64,000 nucleotides of DNA, taken from VRUE01 sp963704505. Lineage in GTDB: Bacteria > Actinomycetota > Thermoleophilia > Solirubrobacterales > 70-9. Shown here one piece after another: positions 17,601 through 28,700 of the stretch (position 1 is its first letter; each line of letters begins with the position of its first letter). The stretch covers positions 682,001-746,000 of the forward strand of contig OY969912.1 of assembly GCA_963704505.1 (NCBI GenBank). Direction: 5' to 3'. A program made the translations under genes and the position numbers. Under the pieces are notes generated by a model, which searched no databases, was not told the origin of the DNA, and saw nothing but the letters and a program-made list of their open reading frames with translations.

Positions 17601-18459
17601 CGCCGACTCCAGCACCGTCGAAATCGAACCCTACAAGCACACCGCCCGGGTCAGCCCCGACGGCTCCCACGCCGCCTTCACCTCCGCCGACCCGGCCCTC
17701 GCCCAACAGGTCGCCGGCTATGACAACACCGACGCCCAAAGCGGCCGCCCCGATCGCGAGGTCTACCTCTATGACGCCGATGGCGAAGGCGGGGCAGGGA
17801 GATTGATCTGCGCCTCCTGCAACCCCGCCGGCGCCGCCCCGGCGGGACGGCTGCTGAGCGGCCCCCAAAACGACGTCTGGGTCGCCGCCACCCTTCCCGG
17901 CTGGGTTACCTCGACCCACCCCGGCAACGTCCTCTCCGATGACGGTTCCCGCCTTTTCTTCGAAAGCTACGAAGCCCTCCTCCCCCGCGACTCCAACGGC
18001 CGCGCCGACGTCTACGAGTGGCAGGCGGCTCAAACTAAGGCCCAGTGCACCGAGGAGCAGGGCGGCGAACTCTACGTCCCCGCCACCGAAGGCTGCCTCA
18101 GCCTGATCTCCTCCGGCCAGTCGAGCCTCGACAACCGCCTGATCGACGCCTCCGCCGACGGCCGCGACGTCTTCATCTACACCAACTCGAGCCTCCTGCC
18201 CTCCGACAACGGCTTCCAGGACGTCTACGACGCCCGCGCCCTCGGTGGCTTCCCCGCCCCCGCCTCAGCACCGCCCGCCTGCGAAGGCGAAGCCTGCAAG
18301 GGCCTCCCGGCGCCGCCCGAGGAAGTCCTCCCCGCCTCGGCGAGCTTTCACGGCGCCGGGAACGTGGCTGAGGCGCCGTCCAAGCAACACAAGAAGCACG
18401 CCAAGAAGAACCACCGCAAGCCCAAACGCCACCCGGCACGGCGGAGGGCAGCACATTGA
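14602..18459 (+). pseudogene. Giant NHL/PD40 surface protein, copy 1, frameshifted twice
   Basis: Compared with the intact paralogues at 21584, 25712 and 30049, this copy has one extra base near 15688-15692 (GGAAGGAGTCTGCTC against GGAAGGAACTGCTC) and one missing base near 16945-16955 after a run of six C. The two shifts compensate, so the first segment (14602 to about 15690) and the last (about 16950-18459) are in the same frame and only the middle is displaced. Reading across them gives about 1,285 residues: signal peptide, NHL repeats (PTSGDIYVADQ, RRIEKFTAWGDFLR), a fibronectin-like module, CRAYELVSPP, a PD40 propeller, and a Lys/Arg-rich tail without the two cysteines of the other copies. 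It may be a real pseudogene, a phase-variable gene or a sequencing/assembly error; the window cannot decide. Confidence 0.75.
15730..16457 (+). repeat. Near-identical tract, copy 1
   Basis: This stretch reads the same as 22711-23438 except for two adjacent bases (GCC versus ATC codon at about 16307). Its part from 15760 onward also reads the same as 31578-32156. Sequence on both sides diverges at once. It covers the fibronectin-like module of the giant surface proteins. Confidence 0.85.
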
Positions 18460-18518
18460 GCTCCCATCTTTCCGCCAACGATCTCAACTCGACCACCACC
18501 ACAACCAAAGGAGTGACC

Positions 18519-21500
18519 GTGAGCAGCAATACAGGCGCCAGCACCCCGTCCACCCGGACCGGTGTCTTCGCCCGGCTCGCCTCCCTCCTCCGCACCAAAG
18601 GGATTGGTGCGCCTTCAACCCTCCGGCCTGCCCCTCGAAGCCAATCAAGCTCGCCGTCTCGGCTTGGGCTGAGGACGCACAGGGCGGTCCAGGTCGAGGA
18701 CGCAGGGTCCGTGACGAAGCGAGCGCACGACCATGTGCGTGAGCGAGGCACGGTCCCGAGGACAAAGAGATGGGCCGCCCTGTGCGTCGGCCTTGCAGCC
18801 CTTTTCATCTGCCTACCGGCTTCCTCAGCCCAAGCCGACTTTGGGCTGCAGAATCTTGACATGACCTACACCGCCGCCGACGGCTCCGCCGACACCCAGG
18901 CCGGCTCCCACCCCGAGGCGATCACCACCACCCTCTCCTTCAACACCGCCGAAGACCCGGTCCAAAAACAACAGCTTCCCGTCGGCGATCTCCGCGACCT
19001 CCTCGCCAACTTCGCCCCCGGCCTCCTCGCCGACCGAAACGCCGCCGCCCAGTGCACGATCACCGAATTCCGCCCCGCCGGCGGCGGCGAACCCGAATGC
19101 GCCCGCGCAACCGTCGTCGGCTTCAGCCAAACCGAGCTTCCCCAGCTCGGCACCTTCCACGACTCCCGCGTCTACAACCTCGTCCCGCCCCCCGGCGTCA
19201 TCGCCAGGCTCGGCTTCGCCCCCCTCGGGCTCGCCGTCACCATCGACCTCGGCCTCTCCCAGGAGCCCCCCTATAACGGCTTCGCCCGGATCTCCAACCT
19301 CCCCCAGGTCTACCCGATCTTCTCCAGCGAACTGACCCTCTGGGGCGTCCCCGCCGCCGCCTCCCACGACGCCCAGCGCGGCGGTCCCGTCGACGGCGAA
19401 AAACGTCCCTTCCTCACCCTGCCCACCGCCTGCACCGGCCCCCTGCCCTCGACCTTTGCCCTCACCTCCTGGCAGGGCGACCTCTTCGAACAGACGATCG
19501 AAAGCCACGGCGACGGCGGCGAACCGCTCGGCATGACCGGCTGCGAGGCGCTGCCCTTCAACCCCTCGATCACCGCCGCCCCGACCTCCAGGGCGACCAC
19601 CTCGCCCAGCGGCCTCGACTTCGCCATCGACGCCGGCTCCGGCGGCCTCTCCAACCCGACCGGCGACGCCGCCTCCGCGATCAGGGAAACGATCGTCACC
19701 CTGCCCGAGGGCTTCTCGGTCAACCCCTCCCAGGCCGAAGGGCTCGCCGTCTGCTCCGAATCCGACCTCGCCCGCGAAACGATCTCCGCCGCCCCCGGGC
19801 AGGGCTGCCCCGGCGCCTCCAAGATCGGCACCCTCGAAGTCGAAAGCCCGCTGCTTCAGGGTGAGCTCCTCAAGGGCTCCCTCTTCGTCGCCGCCCCCTA
19901 CGAGAACCCCTTCCACAGCCTCCTCGCCCTCTACATCGTCATCAAGGACCCTGACCTCGGCATCCTCGTCAAGCAGCCGCTCGAGGTCCGCCCCGACCCC
20001 CGCACCGGGCAGCTGACCACGATCGCCCGCGACGAGCCCCAGCTGCCCGTCTCCCACTTCCGCCTTCACTTCTTCGAGGGCGCCCGCAGCCCACTCGTCA
20101 CCCCGCCCGCCTGCGGCACCTACCAGGCCGCCGCCGAGCTCGTCCCCTGGTCGGGTACCCCGCCGGTGACCGCCACCTCCTCCTTCGAGCTGATCAGCGG
20201 CCCCGGCGGCTCACCCTGCCCGAGCGCCGGCCTGCCCCCCTTCCACCCCCAGCTCCTCGCCGGCACCGCCAACAACGCCGCCGGCGCCTTCAGCCCCTTC
20301 GAGGTCAAGATCACCCGCTCTGACGCCGAACAGGAGATCACCCACTTCTCGATCAAGCTGCCCCCCGGCGTCGCCGCCCGCCTCGCCGGCGTCCCCTTCT
20401 GCTCCGAGGCCCAGATCGCGCAGGCCGCCTCCCGCACCGGCCCCCACGGCGGCGCCGAAGAGCTCGCCGATCCCTCCTGCCCCGCTGCCTCCCGCGTCGG
20501 CACTACCCTCGCCGGCGCCGGCGTCGGCCCCTCGCTCACCTACGCCCCCGGCGCCATCTACCTCGCCGGCCCCTACCACGGCGCCCCCGTCTCCCTCGTC
20601 GCCATCACCTCCGGCGTCGTCGGCCCCTTCGACATCGGCACCGTCCTCGTCCGCCTCGCGGTCAAGGTCGACCCCGAAACCGGCGAGGTCTTCCTCGACT
20701 CGACCGGCTCTGACCCGATCCCCCACATCATCGAGGGCATCCCTGTCCACCTGCGCGACATCCGTTCCTTCACCGACCGCCCCTCCTTCACCTTCAACCC
20801 GACCTCCTGCGAACCGACCTCGACCTCGGCCACCGTCCTCGGCGCCGGTCTCGACTTCGCCTCCGCGGTCGATGACAACCCGTTTGTCTCCACCTCGCCC
20901 TTCCAGGCCGCCGACTGCGCCGCCCTGCCCTTCCGCCCGAAGTTGACATTTCAGCTCAAGGGGTCGACCAAGCGCGCCGGAAACCCGGCCCTCCACGCCC
21001 ACCTGCAGATGAACGGCTTCGGCGAAGCCGGCCTCGCCTACACCCGCGTCACCCTGCCCAAGACCCTCTTCCTCGACAACGCCCACATCGGCACCGTCTG
21101 CACCCGCGTCCAGTTCCGCCAAGGCGCCGTCGAAGGAGAAAAATGTCCCGCCGGTTCGGTCATCGGCTCCGCCAAAGCCGTTACCCCCGTGCTCGACGCG
21201 CCCCTCGAAGGCCCGATCTACCTGCGCTCCAACCCCGAACGCAAGCTCCCCGACATCGCCGCCTCCCTCCACGGCCAGGAGATCTCCGTCGTCGCCGTCG
21301 GCCACACCGACTCCGCCAAGGGCGGTGGTCTCAGGAATACGTTTGAAGTGATCCCCGACGCCCCGATCTCAAGCGTCGACATCAACCTCCTCGGCGGCAA
21401 CCGGGGCCTGATCGAATCGTCACGGAACCTTTGTAGCTACAAGCCCAGGGCCAGGGTCGAGTTCAAGGGTCACAACGGTAAGACCTTCAACCCGACGATT

Positions 21501-21587
21501 CCCCTCAAGGCCTCCGGCTGCAAGAAGCACCCCAAGAGCAACAAGTCTGGGAGCGCCCGCCGCCACGGCGTACGCGCGACCCATTGA
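18519..21587 (+). CDS. Large secreted protein of unknown function
   Basis: The GTG at 18519 has AAAGGAG 5 bases upstream and gives 1,022 residues. A TTG at 18456 overlapping the previous stop, or a GTG at 18735 that would give a compact signal peptide (MRERGTVPRTKRWAALCVGL), are alternatives. The hydrophobic export segment is at residues 84-106. The mature part has repeated blocks of the type G-x-CP-x-A/GS-x-IG (GQGCPGASKIGTLEVESPL, DPSCPAASRVGTTL, GEKCPAGSVIGSAKA). Each is preceded by a VTLPxGF or KLPPGV strand and followed by G-x-L/IYL. These suggest three or more copies of a beta-sandwich domain with structural cysteines. The C-terminus is basic (KKHPKSNKSGSARRH). It sits between giant repeat proteins and is probably co-transcribed. 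Confidence 0.8.
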   Translation: MSSNTGASTPSTRTGVFARLASLLRTKGIGAPSTLRPAPRSQSSSPSRLGLRTHRAVQVEDAGSVTKRAHDHVRERGTVPRTKRWAALCVGLAALFICLPASSAQADFGLQNLDMTYTAADGSADTQAGSHPEAITTTLSFNTAEDPVQKQQLPVGDLRDLLANFAPGLLADRNAAAQCTITEFRPAGGGEPECARATVVGFSQTELPQLGTFHDSRVYNLVPPPGVIARLGFAPLGLAVTIDLGLSQEPPYNGFARISNLPQVYPIFSSELTLWGVPAAASHDAQRGGPVDGEKRPFLTLPTACTGPLPSTFALTSWQGDLFEQTIESHGDGGEPLGMTGCEALPFNPSITAAPTSRATTSPSGLDFAIDAGSGGLSNPTGDAASAIRETIVTLPEGFSVNPSQAEGLAVCSESDLARETISAAPGQGCPGASKIGTLEVESPLLQGELLKGSLFVAAPYENPFHSLLALYIVIKDPDLGILVKQPLEVRPDPRTGQLTTIARDEPQLPVSHFRLHFFEGARSPLVTPPACGTYQAAAELVPWSGTPPVTATSSFELISGPGGSPCPSAGLPPFHPQLLAGTANNAAGAFSPFEVKITRSDAEQEITHFSIKLPPGVAARLAGVPFCSEAQIAQAASRTGPHGGAEELADPSCPAASRVGTTLAGAGVGPSLTYAPGAIYLAGPYHGAPVSLVAITSGVVGPFDIGTVLVRLAVKVDPETGEVFLDSTGSDPIPHIIEGIPVHLRDIRSFTDRPSFTFNPTSCEPTSTSATVLGAGLDFASAVDDNPFVSTSPFQAADCAALPFRPKLTFQLKGSTKRAGNPALHAHLQMNGFGEAGLAYTRVTLPKTLFLDNAHIGTVCTRVQFRQGAVEGEKCPAGSVIGSAKAVTPVLDAPLEGPIYLRSNPERKLPDIAASLHGQEISVVAVGHTDSAKGGGLRNTFEVIPDAPISSVDINLLGGNRGLIESSRNLCSYKPRARVEFKGHNGKTFNPTIPLKASGCKKHPKSNKSGSARRHGVRATH
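18671..18770 (+). repeat. Short dispersed element, copy A
   Basis: Shares ordered words with 34903-35034: AGGACGCAGGG, GAGCGCAC, TGTGCGTGA, CCGAGGACA and TGCGTC. GCGCAC and GTGCGT around a 6-base loop can form a hairpin in both copies. Here it lies just upstream of the export signal of the large secreted protein and may be 5' untranslated sequence or extra N-terminal coding sequence. Confidence 0.5.
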
Positions 21588-24500
21588 TCGTTCTCCCCAT
21601 CAGGACTCGACACCACCGCGGCCCCGCGCGCGCAGCGCTCCTCGCCCTCAGCCTCGCCGGGCTCTTGGCGGCCTGCGCGCCAAGCGCCGCCCGCGCCGAC
21701 CCGCCCCTCCTGCGCCAGTTCTGTAACACCGGCGCCGCCGCCGGCCAGTGTGAAATCCCCCGCGGCATCGCCACCGACCCCACCTCCGGCGACATCTATG
21801 TGGCCGACCAGGCAGGAAGGCGCATCGAGAAGTTCACAGCCTGGGGCGACTTCCTCCGCGCCTGGGGCTGGGACGTCGTCGCCGAAGGCCCCGACGACGA
21901 CGGCACCGGCTTCGAGGTCTGCGTCCCCGCGACCGGCGATGTCTGCAAGGGCGGTCTCGCCGGGGCGGCTGGCGGGCAGTTCGATTCTCCCGGCGGAATT
22001 GCCCTCGACTCCGCCGGCGACCTCTACGCCACCGACTTCGCCGGCCGGCGGGTCGAGAAGTTCACCCCCGAAGGTGAATTTCTCCTCACCTTCGGCGGCC
22101 AGGTAAACGCGACCGCGGCCGCCTTCCGCGAAGAACAGGAATCAAAATCCGAACCGGTTACTGTCACCGAAGCGCAGGAAAACCTCTGCACGGCCGCCTC
22201 CGGCGATACCTGCCAGGCCGGCACCCAGGGCACCGGCCAGGGCCAGTTCGGCGCCTGGGCACTCGGCAGCTTTGTCGCCGTCGATACCAAGCAGACCGCG
22301 ACCACGGCCGACGACGTGATCTACGTCGGCGACCAAGCGCGGGTCCAGGAGTTTGACGCCGACGGCCATTACCTCGCCGGCCTGCCCGACCCGGAAAGCC
22401 TGCTCGAGGAGGAAGGCACGGTGAATTCACTTGCTGTCCAAAAGTCCAGTGGCGCCCTCTACCTGACGTTTGCCAATAGCGGTCTCTCTCCTCGCGCTTC
22501 CAACCCGGACATACACAAGCTCAACCCCTCTGGAGAAGAACTCTGCGCGATCGAAGCCCACGATCCCACCGCCGTCGCTGTCGGCGCGCAGGGTGATGTC
22601 TACGTGGTCGATGGCGGTGACGGCACGTTCCCGCGCGAAATTGAGCATTTCGGTTCGAGCTGTGGCGTCGGAGATTTACTCATCGGTCCTGAAGACGTGA
22701 CTACCAAAGGCAACCAGTTCTCCATCGGTTCGGGCTTCAACAACCCCACCGGCATCGCCACCAGCTCCGCCTGCGGGATCGAGGGCACCGACCTCCTCAT
22801 CTCCAACCCCGATCAGTTCGACTCCTTCGTCAAGCTATTCGGCCCCCCGCCCCAGGATCTCGCCCCGCCCTGCAGCAAACCCGCCGAGGTCCCGCCCTCG
22901 ATCGAATCCTCCTCCGCGACCTCGGTTGGCTCCGAAGGCGCCTCCGTCAGGGCCCGCATCGACCCCAACTTCTGGCCCGACACCGCCTACCACGCCGCCT
23001 ACGCCACCGCGCAGTGCATCGCCGCCGAAGGCTGGAGTGGCTCCTGCGTCACCGACCAACCCGCCTCCGGCGACCTCCTATTGACCGAAACGGTCGCCTC
23101 CGGCGCCCTCGCGACCAAATCCCTCTTCCTCGGCTCCTCCCAACCGCTCACCCCCGACACCGATTACGAGTTCCGCTTCTTCGCCCACTCAAGCGGCGGC
23201 GGCCCCACCGAAGGCCCGCTCGGCACCTTCCACACCTACCCGCTGCCCGCCCCCGCCAAGGCCGACTGCCCCAACCAGGCCTTCCGCATCGGCCCCTCCG
23301 CCGCCCTCCCCGACTGCCGCGCCTATGAGCTGGTCAGCCCGCCCGATAAGAACGGCGGCGAGGTCCTCACCCCCACAGAAGGCCTCACCGAGGCCGCAAC
23401 CGACGGCGACTCGCTCACCTTCGCCTCGACCACCGCCTTCGCCGAACCCCAGGCCGCCCCTCTCTACAACCAGTACCTCTCCCAGCGCGGTCCTGACGGC
23501 TGGTCGACGCGCTCGATCAGCGCCCCGCGGACCACGAGGGGTCTAAACGAACACGAGGAACTCGACACCCGCTACAAGCTCTTCAGCCACGACCTCTGCT
23601 CGGGCTGGCTCTTGCAGGAGACCGACCTGCCGCTCCTCGAAGGAGAAGTCCCCCGCGGCGTCAGCAACCTCTACCGCCGCCAGGGACTCCATCAGGGCTG
23701 TGGTGCACCCGAAGCCTTCCAGCTCCTCACTACCGTCTTTCCTCCCGGCTACCCCCAGGGCAACGAAAGCCTCTACTACCCCGAGGTGCAGGGAGCCTCC
23801 GCCGACGGCTCCATCTCCCTCTACCGCGCGGCCGGCTCGCTCACCGCCGAGTCCTGTCCGGCCCCCGAACAGTCAAAGCAGATCTTCCAGCTCTACCTCT
23901 CCCGCGAGGGAACCCCGGGAGTCCCCCCGATCCTTATCAGCGTCCTGCCGAACGGCCAAGCCGCCTGTACCCACTCCTCGCTCGGCACCGCCCAGAGCTT
24001 CACAGGCGCCTTCAACACCCGCGAGGACAGCCTCTTCCATGCCGTCTCCGCGGACGGCTCCGGCATCTACTGGACAGCAGCCGTAGCCCCTGTCAAAAAC
24101 AACGAAGGCCATTACCAGGAGGGTGCCGAACCCGGCACGATCTACCTCCGCCTCAACGCCACCGAGCCCCAGAGCGCCTTCAACAAAAAAGGCAAATGCA
24201 CCGAAGCCCAGGCCGCCTGCACCCTTCCCGTCTCCACCGAAGCCGAAGCGCTCGCCGGCTCACACTCCTCGCGCTTCCTTTCCGCCGCCGCCGATGGCTC
24301 CGCCGCGGTCTTCTCCACCGGTGAGTTCGACAACCTCAAATCCGGCCCCCAGCTCTATGAGTTCGACCTCGGAAAGGCGCTCACCGGCGAACCCGCAGAC
24401 ACCCTGATCGCCTCCCACCTGCAGGGCATCCTCGGCGCCAGCGACGACGCCTCCCGGGTCTACTTCGTCTCCGAAGAACAGATCGAAGGCCAGGGCGAGG

Positions 24501-25459
24501 CCGGCGAACCGAACCTCTACCTCCACACCCGAGGCGCCGGGGACACCTTCATCGCCACCCTCAGCGGCTTCGATGCGAACGCGACCGAAGTCCAGCCGAC
24601 CTCCGACAACATCGAACCCTTCAAGCACAGCGCCCGGGTCAGCCCCGACGGCTCCCACGCCGCCTTCACCTCCGCCGACCCCGCCCTCGCCCAACAGGTC
24701 GCCGGCTATGACAACACCGACGCCGCCAGCGCCCGCCCCGACCGCGAGGTCTACCTCTATGACGCCGGCGGTGGTGGCGGCGCGGGCAGCCTCGTCTGCG
24801 TCTCCTGCAACCCCGCCGGCGCCGCGCCGGCGGGGCGGCTGATCAGTGTCCCTCAAGCCGACGACTGGGCCGCCGCGACCATCCCCGGCTGGGTCACCTC
24901 CACCCACCCCGGCAACGTCCTCTCCGCCGACGGCTCTCGCCTCTTCTTCGAAAGCTACGAAGCCCTCCTCCCCCGCGACTCAAACGGCCGCGCCGACGTC
25001 TACGAGTGGGAGGCGTCCCAGAGCAGGGCCCAGTGCACCGACGAGCAGGGCGGCGAACTCTACGTCCCCGCCTCCGGCGGCTGCCTCAGCCTGATCTCCT
25101 CCGGCCAATCGAGCCTCGACACCCGCCTGATCGACGCCTCCGCCGACGGCCGCGACGTCTTCATCTACACCAACTCCAGCCTCCTGCCGCAGGACAACGG
25201 CTTCCAAGACGTCTACGACGCCCGCGCCGGGGGCGGCTTCCCCGCCCCCGTCCCGGCGCCGCCCGCCTGCGAAGGCGAAGCCTGCAAGGGCCTCCCGGCG
25301 GCGCCCGAGGAAGTCCTCCCCGGCTCGGCGAGCTTCCACGGCGCGGGGAACGTGGTTTCACCCAAGCCGCGCAGCTGTCACAAGCCAAAGGCGAGGCGCA
25401 ATCGCCGCTGCGCCTCGACCGCCAAACACCACAGCAAGAGGGGCCACGCGCGCCGCTGA
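21584..25459 (+). CDS. Giant secreted NHL/PD40 repeat protein, copy 2
   Basis: A 1,291-residue protein starting at TTG 21584, overlapping the preceding stop (TTGA). The signal sequence LLALSLAGLLAACAPS contains a possible lipobox (LAAC), and signal peptidase I cleavage after ARA is the alternative. Residues about 38-370 hold NHL-type blades (PTSGDIYVADQAGRRIEKFT, LDSAGDLYATDFAGRRVEKF, DDVIYVGDQARVQEF, GDVYVVDGG). About 415-560 is a fibronectin-III-like module (PPSIESSSATSVG to FRFFAHSSGGG). CRAYELVSPPDKNGGEV marks the boundary to a C-terminal PD40 propeller with VSPDGSHAAFTSAD, SADGSRLFFES and SADGRDVFIYTNS. The tail has the pattern CHKPKARRNRRC plus many basic residues, which may bind the cell wall. 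The role is unknown; adhesion or surface recognition is inferred. Confidence 0.85.
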   Translation: MIVLPIRTRHHRGPARAALLALSLAGLLAACAPSAARADPPLLRQFCNTGAAAGQCEIPRGIATDPTSGDIYVADQAGRRIEKFTAWGDFLRAWGWDVVAEGPDDDGTGFEVCVPATGDVCKGGLAGAAGGQFDSPGGIALDSAGDLYATDFAGRRVEKFTPEGEFLLTFGGQVNATAAAFREEQESKSEPVTVTEAQENLCTAASGDTCQAGTQGTGQGQFGAWALGSFVAVDTKQTATTADDVIYVGDQARVQEFDADGHYLAGLPDPESLLEEEGTVNSLAVQKSSGALYLTFANSGLSPRASNPDIHKLNPSGEELCAIEAHDPTAVAVGAQGDVYVVDGGDGTFPREIEHFGSSCGVGDLLIGPEDVTTKGNQFSIGSGFNNPTGIATSSACGIEGTDLLISNPDQFDSFVKLFGPPPQDLAPPCSKPAEVPPSIESSSATSVGSEGASVRARIDPNFWPDTAYHAAYATAQCIAAEGWSGSCVTDQPASGDLLLTETVASGALATKSLFLGSSQPLTPDTDYEFRFFAHSSGGGPTEGPLGTFHTYPLPAPAKADCPNQAFRIGPSAALPDCRAYELVSPPDKNGGEVLTPTEGLTEAATDGDSLTFASTTAFAEPQAAPLYNQYLSQRGPDGWSTRSISAPRTTRGLNEHEELDTRYKLFSHDLCSGWLLQETDLPLLEGEVPRGVSNLYRRQGLHQGCGAPEAFQLLTTVFPPGYPQGNESLYYPEVQGASADGSISLYRAAGSLTAESCPAPEQSKQIFQLYLSREGTPGVPPILISVLPNGQAACTHSSLGTAQSFTGAFNTREDSLFHAVSADGSGIYWTAAVAPVKNNEGHYQEGAEPGTIYLRLNATEPQSAFNKKGKCTEAQAACTLPVSTEAEALAGSHSSRFLSAAADGSAAVFSTGEFDNLKSGPQLYEFDLGKALTGEPADTLIASHLQGILGASDDASRVYFVSEEQIEGQGEAGEPNLYLHTRGAGDTFIATLSGFDANATEVQPTSDNIEPFKHSARVSPDGSHAAFTSADPALAQQVAGYDNTDAASARPDREVYLYDAGGGGGAGSLVCVSCNPAGAAPAGRLISVPQADDWAAATIPGWVTSTHPGNVLSADGSRLFFESYEALLPRDSNGRADVYEWEASQSRAQCTDEQGGELYVPASGGCLSLISSGQSSLDTRLIDASADGRDVFIYTNSSLLPQDNGFQDVYDARAGGGFPAPVPAPPACEGEACKGLPAAPEEVLPGSASFHGAGNVVSPKPRSCHKPKARRNRRCASTAKHHSKRGHARR
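22711..23438 (+). repeat. Near-identical tract, copy 2
   Basis: Reads the same as 15730-16457 apart from two adjacent bases, and the part 22741-23319 reads the same as 31578-32156. Flanking sequence in the three genes is clearly diverged, so a recent copying event confined to this module is likely. Confidence 0.85.
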
Positions 25460-25534
25460 GCATTCGCCAGCGGCCTTGCGCACACGTTCACGCACCAGGC
25501 GTCCACCGCCACGCCTCCGCCCATCATCCACCAC

Positions 25535-25711
25535 TTCGTATCTCCTACGAACCCGCCTCGACCTTTCCCAGTGGGAAACACGCCCGCCTCCCTCCACACT
25601 TCGCCCTGCACCGGTGGGTACCGGCGCAGGGACAGCAAATGACCGGCTAGGCAGAGGCGCGACCGCCAACGGTGCGCACGGGCTAGGTCACTACAGAAGG
25701 AGACCGAGCCG
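25535..25711 (+). promoter_or_regulatory. Leader copy 2
   Basis: Begins with the inverted repeat TTCGTA-TCTCC-TACGAA (25535-25551), followed by the best-formed hairpin of the three leaders, TTTCCC-AGT-GGGAAA (25564-25578), then CACCGGTGGGTACCGGCGC, CAGGGACAG, CCGGCTAGGCAGAGGCGCGACC and AGAAGGAGACCGAGCC before ATG 25712. The 75 bases between the preceding stop and the inverted repeat show nothing else, apart from resemblance to the matching stretch at 29720. Confidence 0.6.
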
Positions 25712-28700
25712 ATGATGCTTCACCGCTTCCACGACCGCTTCGGAAGCGACGGTTCGAATTACGAGTCCCGAGGGTTGCGCGGCGGAGGCGCTCTACGGCA
25801 CCTGACCGCCGCCAGGCCATTGCTGCTTGGGAGCACCGGCGCCAAGTTGCTGCTCGCGAGCACCCTCTTGGCCGGCCTGCTTCTCTTTGCCGTCCCCGCC
25901 CACGCCACCGTCCAACCCCCGCCCCTCCTGCGCCAGTTCTGCGACACCGGCTCCGCCGCCGGCCAGTGTGTCATCCCCCGCGGCATCGCCGCCGACCCCA
26001 CCTCCGGCGACATCTACATCGCCGACCAGGACGGTCGTCGCATCGAGAAGTTCACCCCCTGGGGCGACTTCCTCCGCGCCTGGGGCTGGGACGTCGTTGC
26101 CGAAGGCCCCGACGACTCCGGCACTGGCTTCGAGGTCTGCGTCCCCGCGACTGGGGACGTCTGCAAGGGAGGTGTGACCGGCGGCGGCGCTGGCCAGTTC
26201 GGCGGTCTTGGTCCCCAGGGCCTCGCCCTCGACTCCGCCGGCGACCTCTACGTAACCGACTGGGCCGGCCGCCGCGTCGAGAAGTTCACCCCGCAGGGCC
26301 AGTTCCTCCTCACCTTCGGCGGCCAGGTCAACGCGACCGAGGTCGCCCTCCGCGAAGAACAGGAAGCAAAAGCCGAACCGGTAACCGTCACCGAAGCGCA
26401 GGAAAACCTCTGCACCGCTGCCTCCGGTGATACCTGCCAGGCCGGCACCCAGGGCACCGGCCAGGGCCAGTTCGGCGCCTGGGAACTCGGCTCCTACATT
26501 GCCGTCGACAGCAACCTGACCGCGACCACGGCCGACGACGTCCTCTACGTCGGCGACCAGGGCCGCGTCCAGGAGTTCGACCCCGAAGGCCACTACCTCG
26601 CCGACCTCCCGGATCCCGACGAAGTCCTAAAACACGAAGGACTTGTCAACTCGCTCGCCGTCGACCAGGCCAGCGGCGCCGTCTATCTCGGCTTCTTCAA
26701 GCCCGAAAGCGTCGCCCCCTCAAAGCCGGATATCCACAAGCTCAATGGGGCCGGGGAAGAGGTTTGCACCATCAGCGCCCACGACCCGACCGCCGTCGCC
26801 GTCGCAGCGGACGGAAGCGTCTACCTCGTCGACGGTGTCGCTTCGTCTACCGAACCCCGCGAAATCGAGCGCTTCGACTCCAGCTGCGCAGGGAAGGAAC
26901 TGCTCTTCGAAAAAGAACTCGGCAGCACCGAAGACACCAACCAGTTCTCGGTCGGCGCCGGCAAAACCAACCCCACCGCCATCGCCACCAGTTCCGCCTG
27001 CGGGATCGAGGGCACCGACCTGATCATCTCCAACCCCCATTTCTTCGATTCCTTCGTCAAGCTCTTCGGCCCCCCGCCCCAGGACCTCGAACCGCCCTGC
27101 GCTAAACCCGCCGAGGTCCCGCCCTCGATCGAATCCTCCTTCGCCACCTCGGTCGGCACCGAAGGCGCCTTCGTCAGGGCCCGCATCGACCCCCACTTCT
27201 GGCCCGACACCGCCTACCATGCCGCCTATGCGACCGCGCAATGCATCGCCGCCGAAGGCTGGGACGGCTCCTGCGTCAACAACCAGCCCGCCTCCGGTGA
27301 CCTCCTGCTCACCGAAACCGTCGCCTCCGGCGCCCTCGCGACCAAATCCCTCTTCCTCGGCGCCTCCCAGCCGCTCACCCCCGACACCGATTACGAGTTC
27401 CGCTTCTTCGCCCACTCAAACGGCGGCGGCCCCACCGAAGGCCCGGTCGGTGCCTTCCACACCTACCCGCTTCCCACCCCCGCCAAGACCGACTGCCCCA
27501 ACCAGACATTCCGCACCGGCCCCTCGGCAAGCCTCCCCGACTGCCGCGCCTATGAGCTGGTCAGCCCGCCCCAGAAGAACGGCGGCGAGGTCCTCACCCC
27601 CCTCGAAGGCCTGACCGAGGCCGCCACCGACGGCGACTCGCTCACCTTCGCCTCGACCACCGCCTTCTCAGAACCCCAGGCCGCCCCCCTCTACAACCAG
27701 TACCTCTCCCAGCGCGGCGCCGAAGGCTGGTTGACCCGCTCGATCAGCGCCCCCCGCAGCACCGTCGGCCTGCCCGAAAAAGAGAACCTCCTCACCCACT
27801 ACAAGATCTTCAGCGAGGACCTCTGCTCGGGCTGGTTCTTGCAGGACACCGACCTGCCGCTGATCGAAGGGGCGCCGCGCGGTGTCAGCAACATCTACCG
27901 CCGCGCCGGCCTCCACGCCGGCTGCGGCGAGGAAGACTCCTACCAGCTCCAGACCACGGTCTTTCCACCGGGCTATGACCCCGAGGTGGAAACCAGCGAA
28001 CAGAGCGCCTACTACCCCCAGACCCAGGGCTTCAGCGCCGACGGGCAGGTCACGCTCTTCCGTGCGCAAGCGGTTTTGAACGAAGACAGGGGCGAAGGCA
28101 CCTGCCCCGCCGGCACCGTGCCGGCAGAAAAGCTCTACGAGACGCAGATTGAGCAGATTTACCTCACCGACGAAACCCCACCCGGGGTGCCGCCGCGGCT
28201 CGTCAGCATCCTTCCCGACGGCAAAGCCGCTTGCACTCACTCCTCCGTCGGCACCTCCCAGAGCTTCAGCGGCGTCTTCAACACCCGCGAGGACAGCCTC
28301 TATCACGCCGTCTCCGACGACGCCTCCCGCGTTTACTGGACGACGGCGACCCACGGGACGATCTTTCACTCGACATTAATTGCGGGAAACGAACCCGGCA
28401 CCATCTACCTCCGCCTCAACCCCACCCAGCCCCAGAGCGCCTTCAACAAAAAAGGCAAATGCACCGAAGCCCAGGCCGCCTGCACCCTTCCCGTCTCCAC
28501 CGAAGCCGAATCATTCGCCGGCTCACACTCCTCGCGCTTCCTCAGCGCCGCCGCCGACGGCTCCGCCGCGATCTTCTCCACCGGCGAGTTCGACAATCTC
28601 AAAACCGGCCCCCAGCTCTATGAATTCGACCTCGGAAAGGCCCTCGCCGGCGAACCCGCAGACACCCTGATCGCCTCCCACCTGCTGGGCATCCTCGGCG

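Noticed and set aside
18825..21305. Long minus-strand open frames of over 360 codons opposite the 1,022-residue secreted protein
   Set aside because: They are Gly/Glu/Asp-rich products of the strong third-position C bias of the plus-strand gene; they have no motifs or ribosome binding sites, and similar frames lie opposite every giant gene.
25740..25790. GGTTCGAATTACGAGTCCC near the start of copies 3 and 4 resembles a tRNA T arm
   Set aside because: No acceptor, D or anticodon stem can be formed around it and it lies inside a conserved reading frame.
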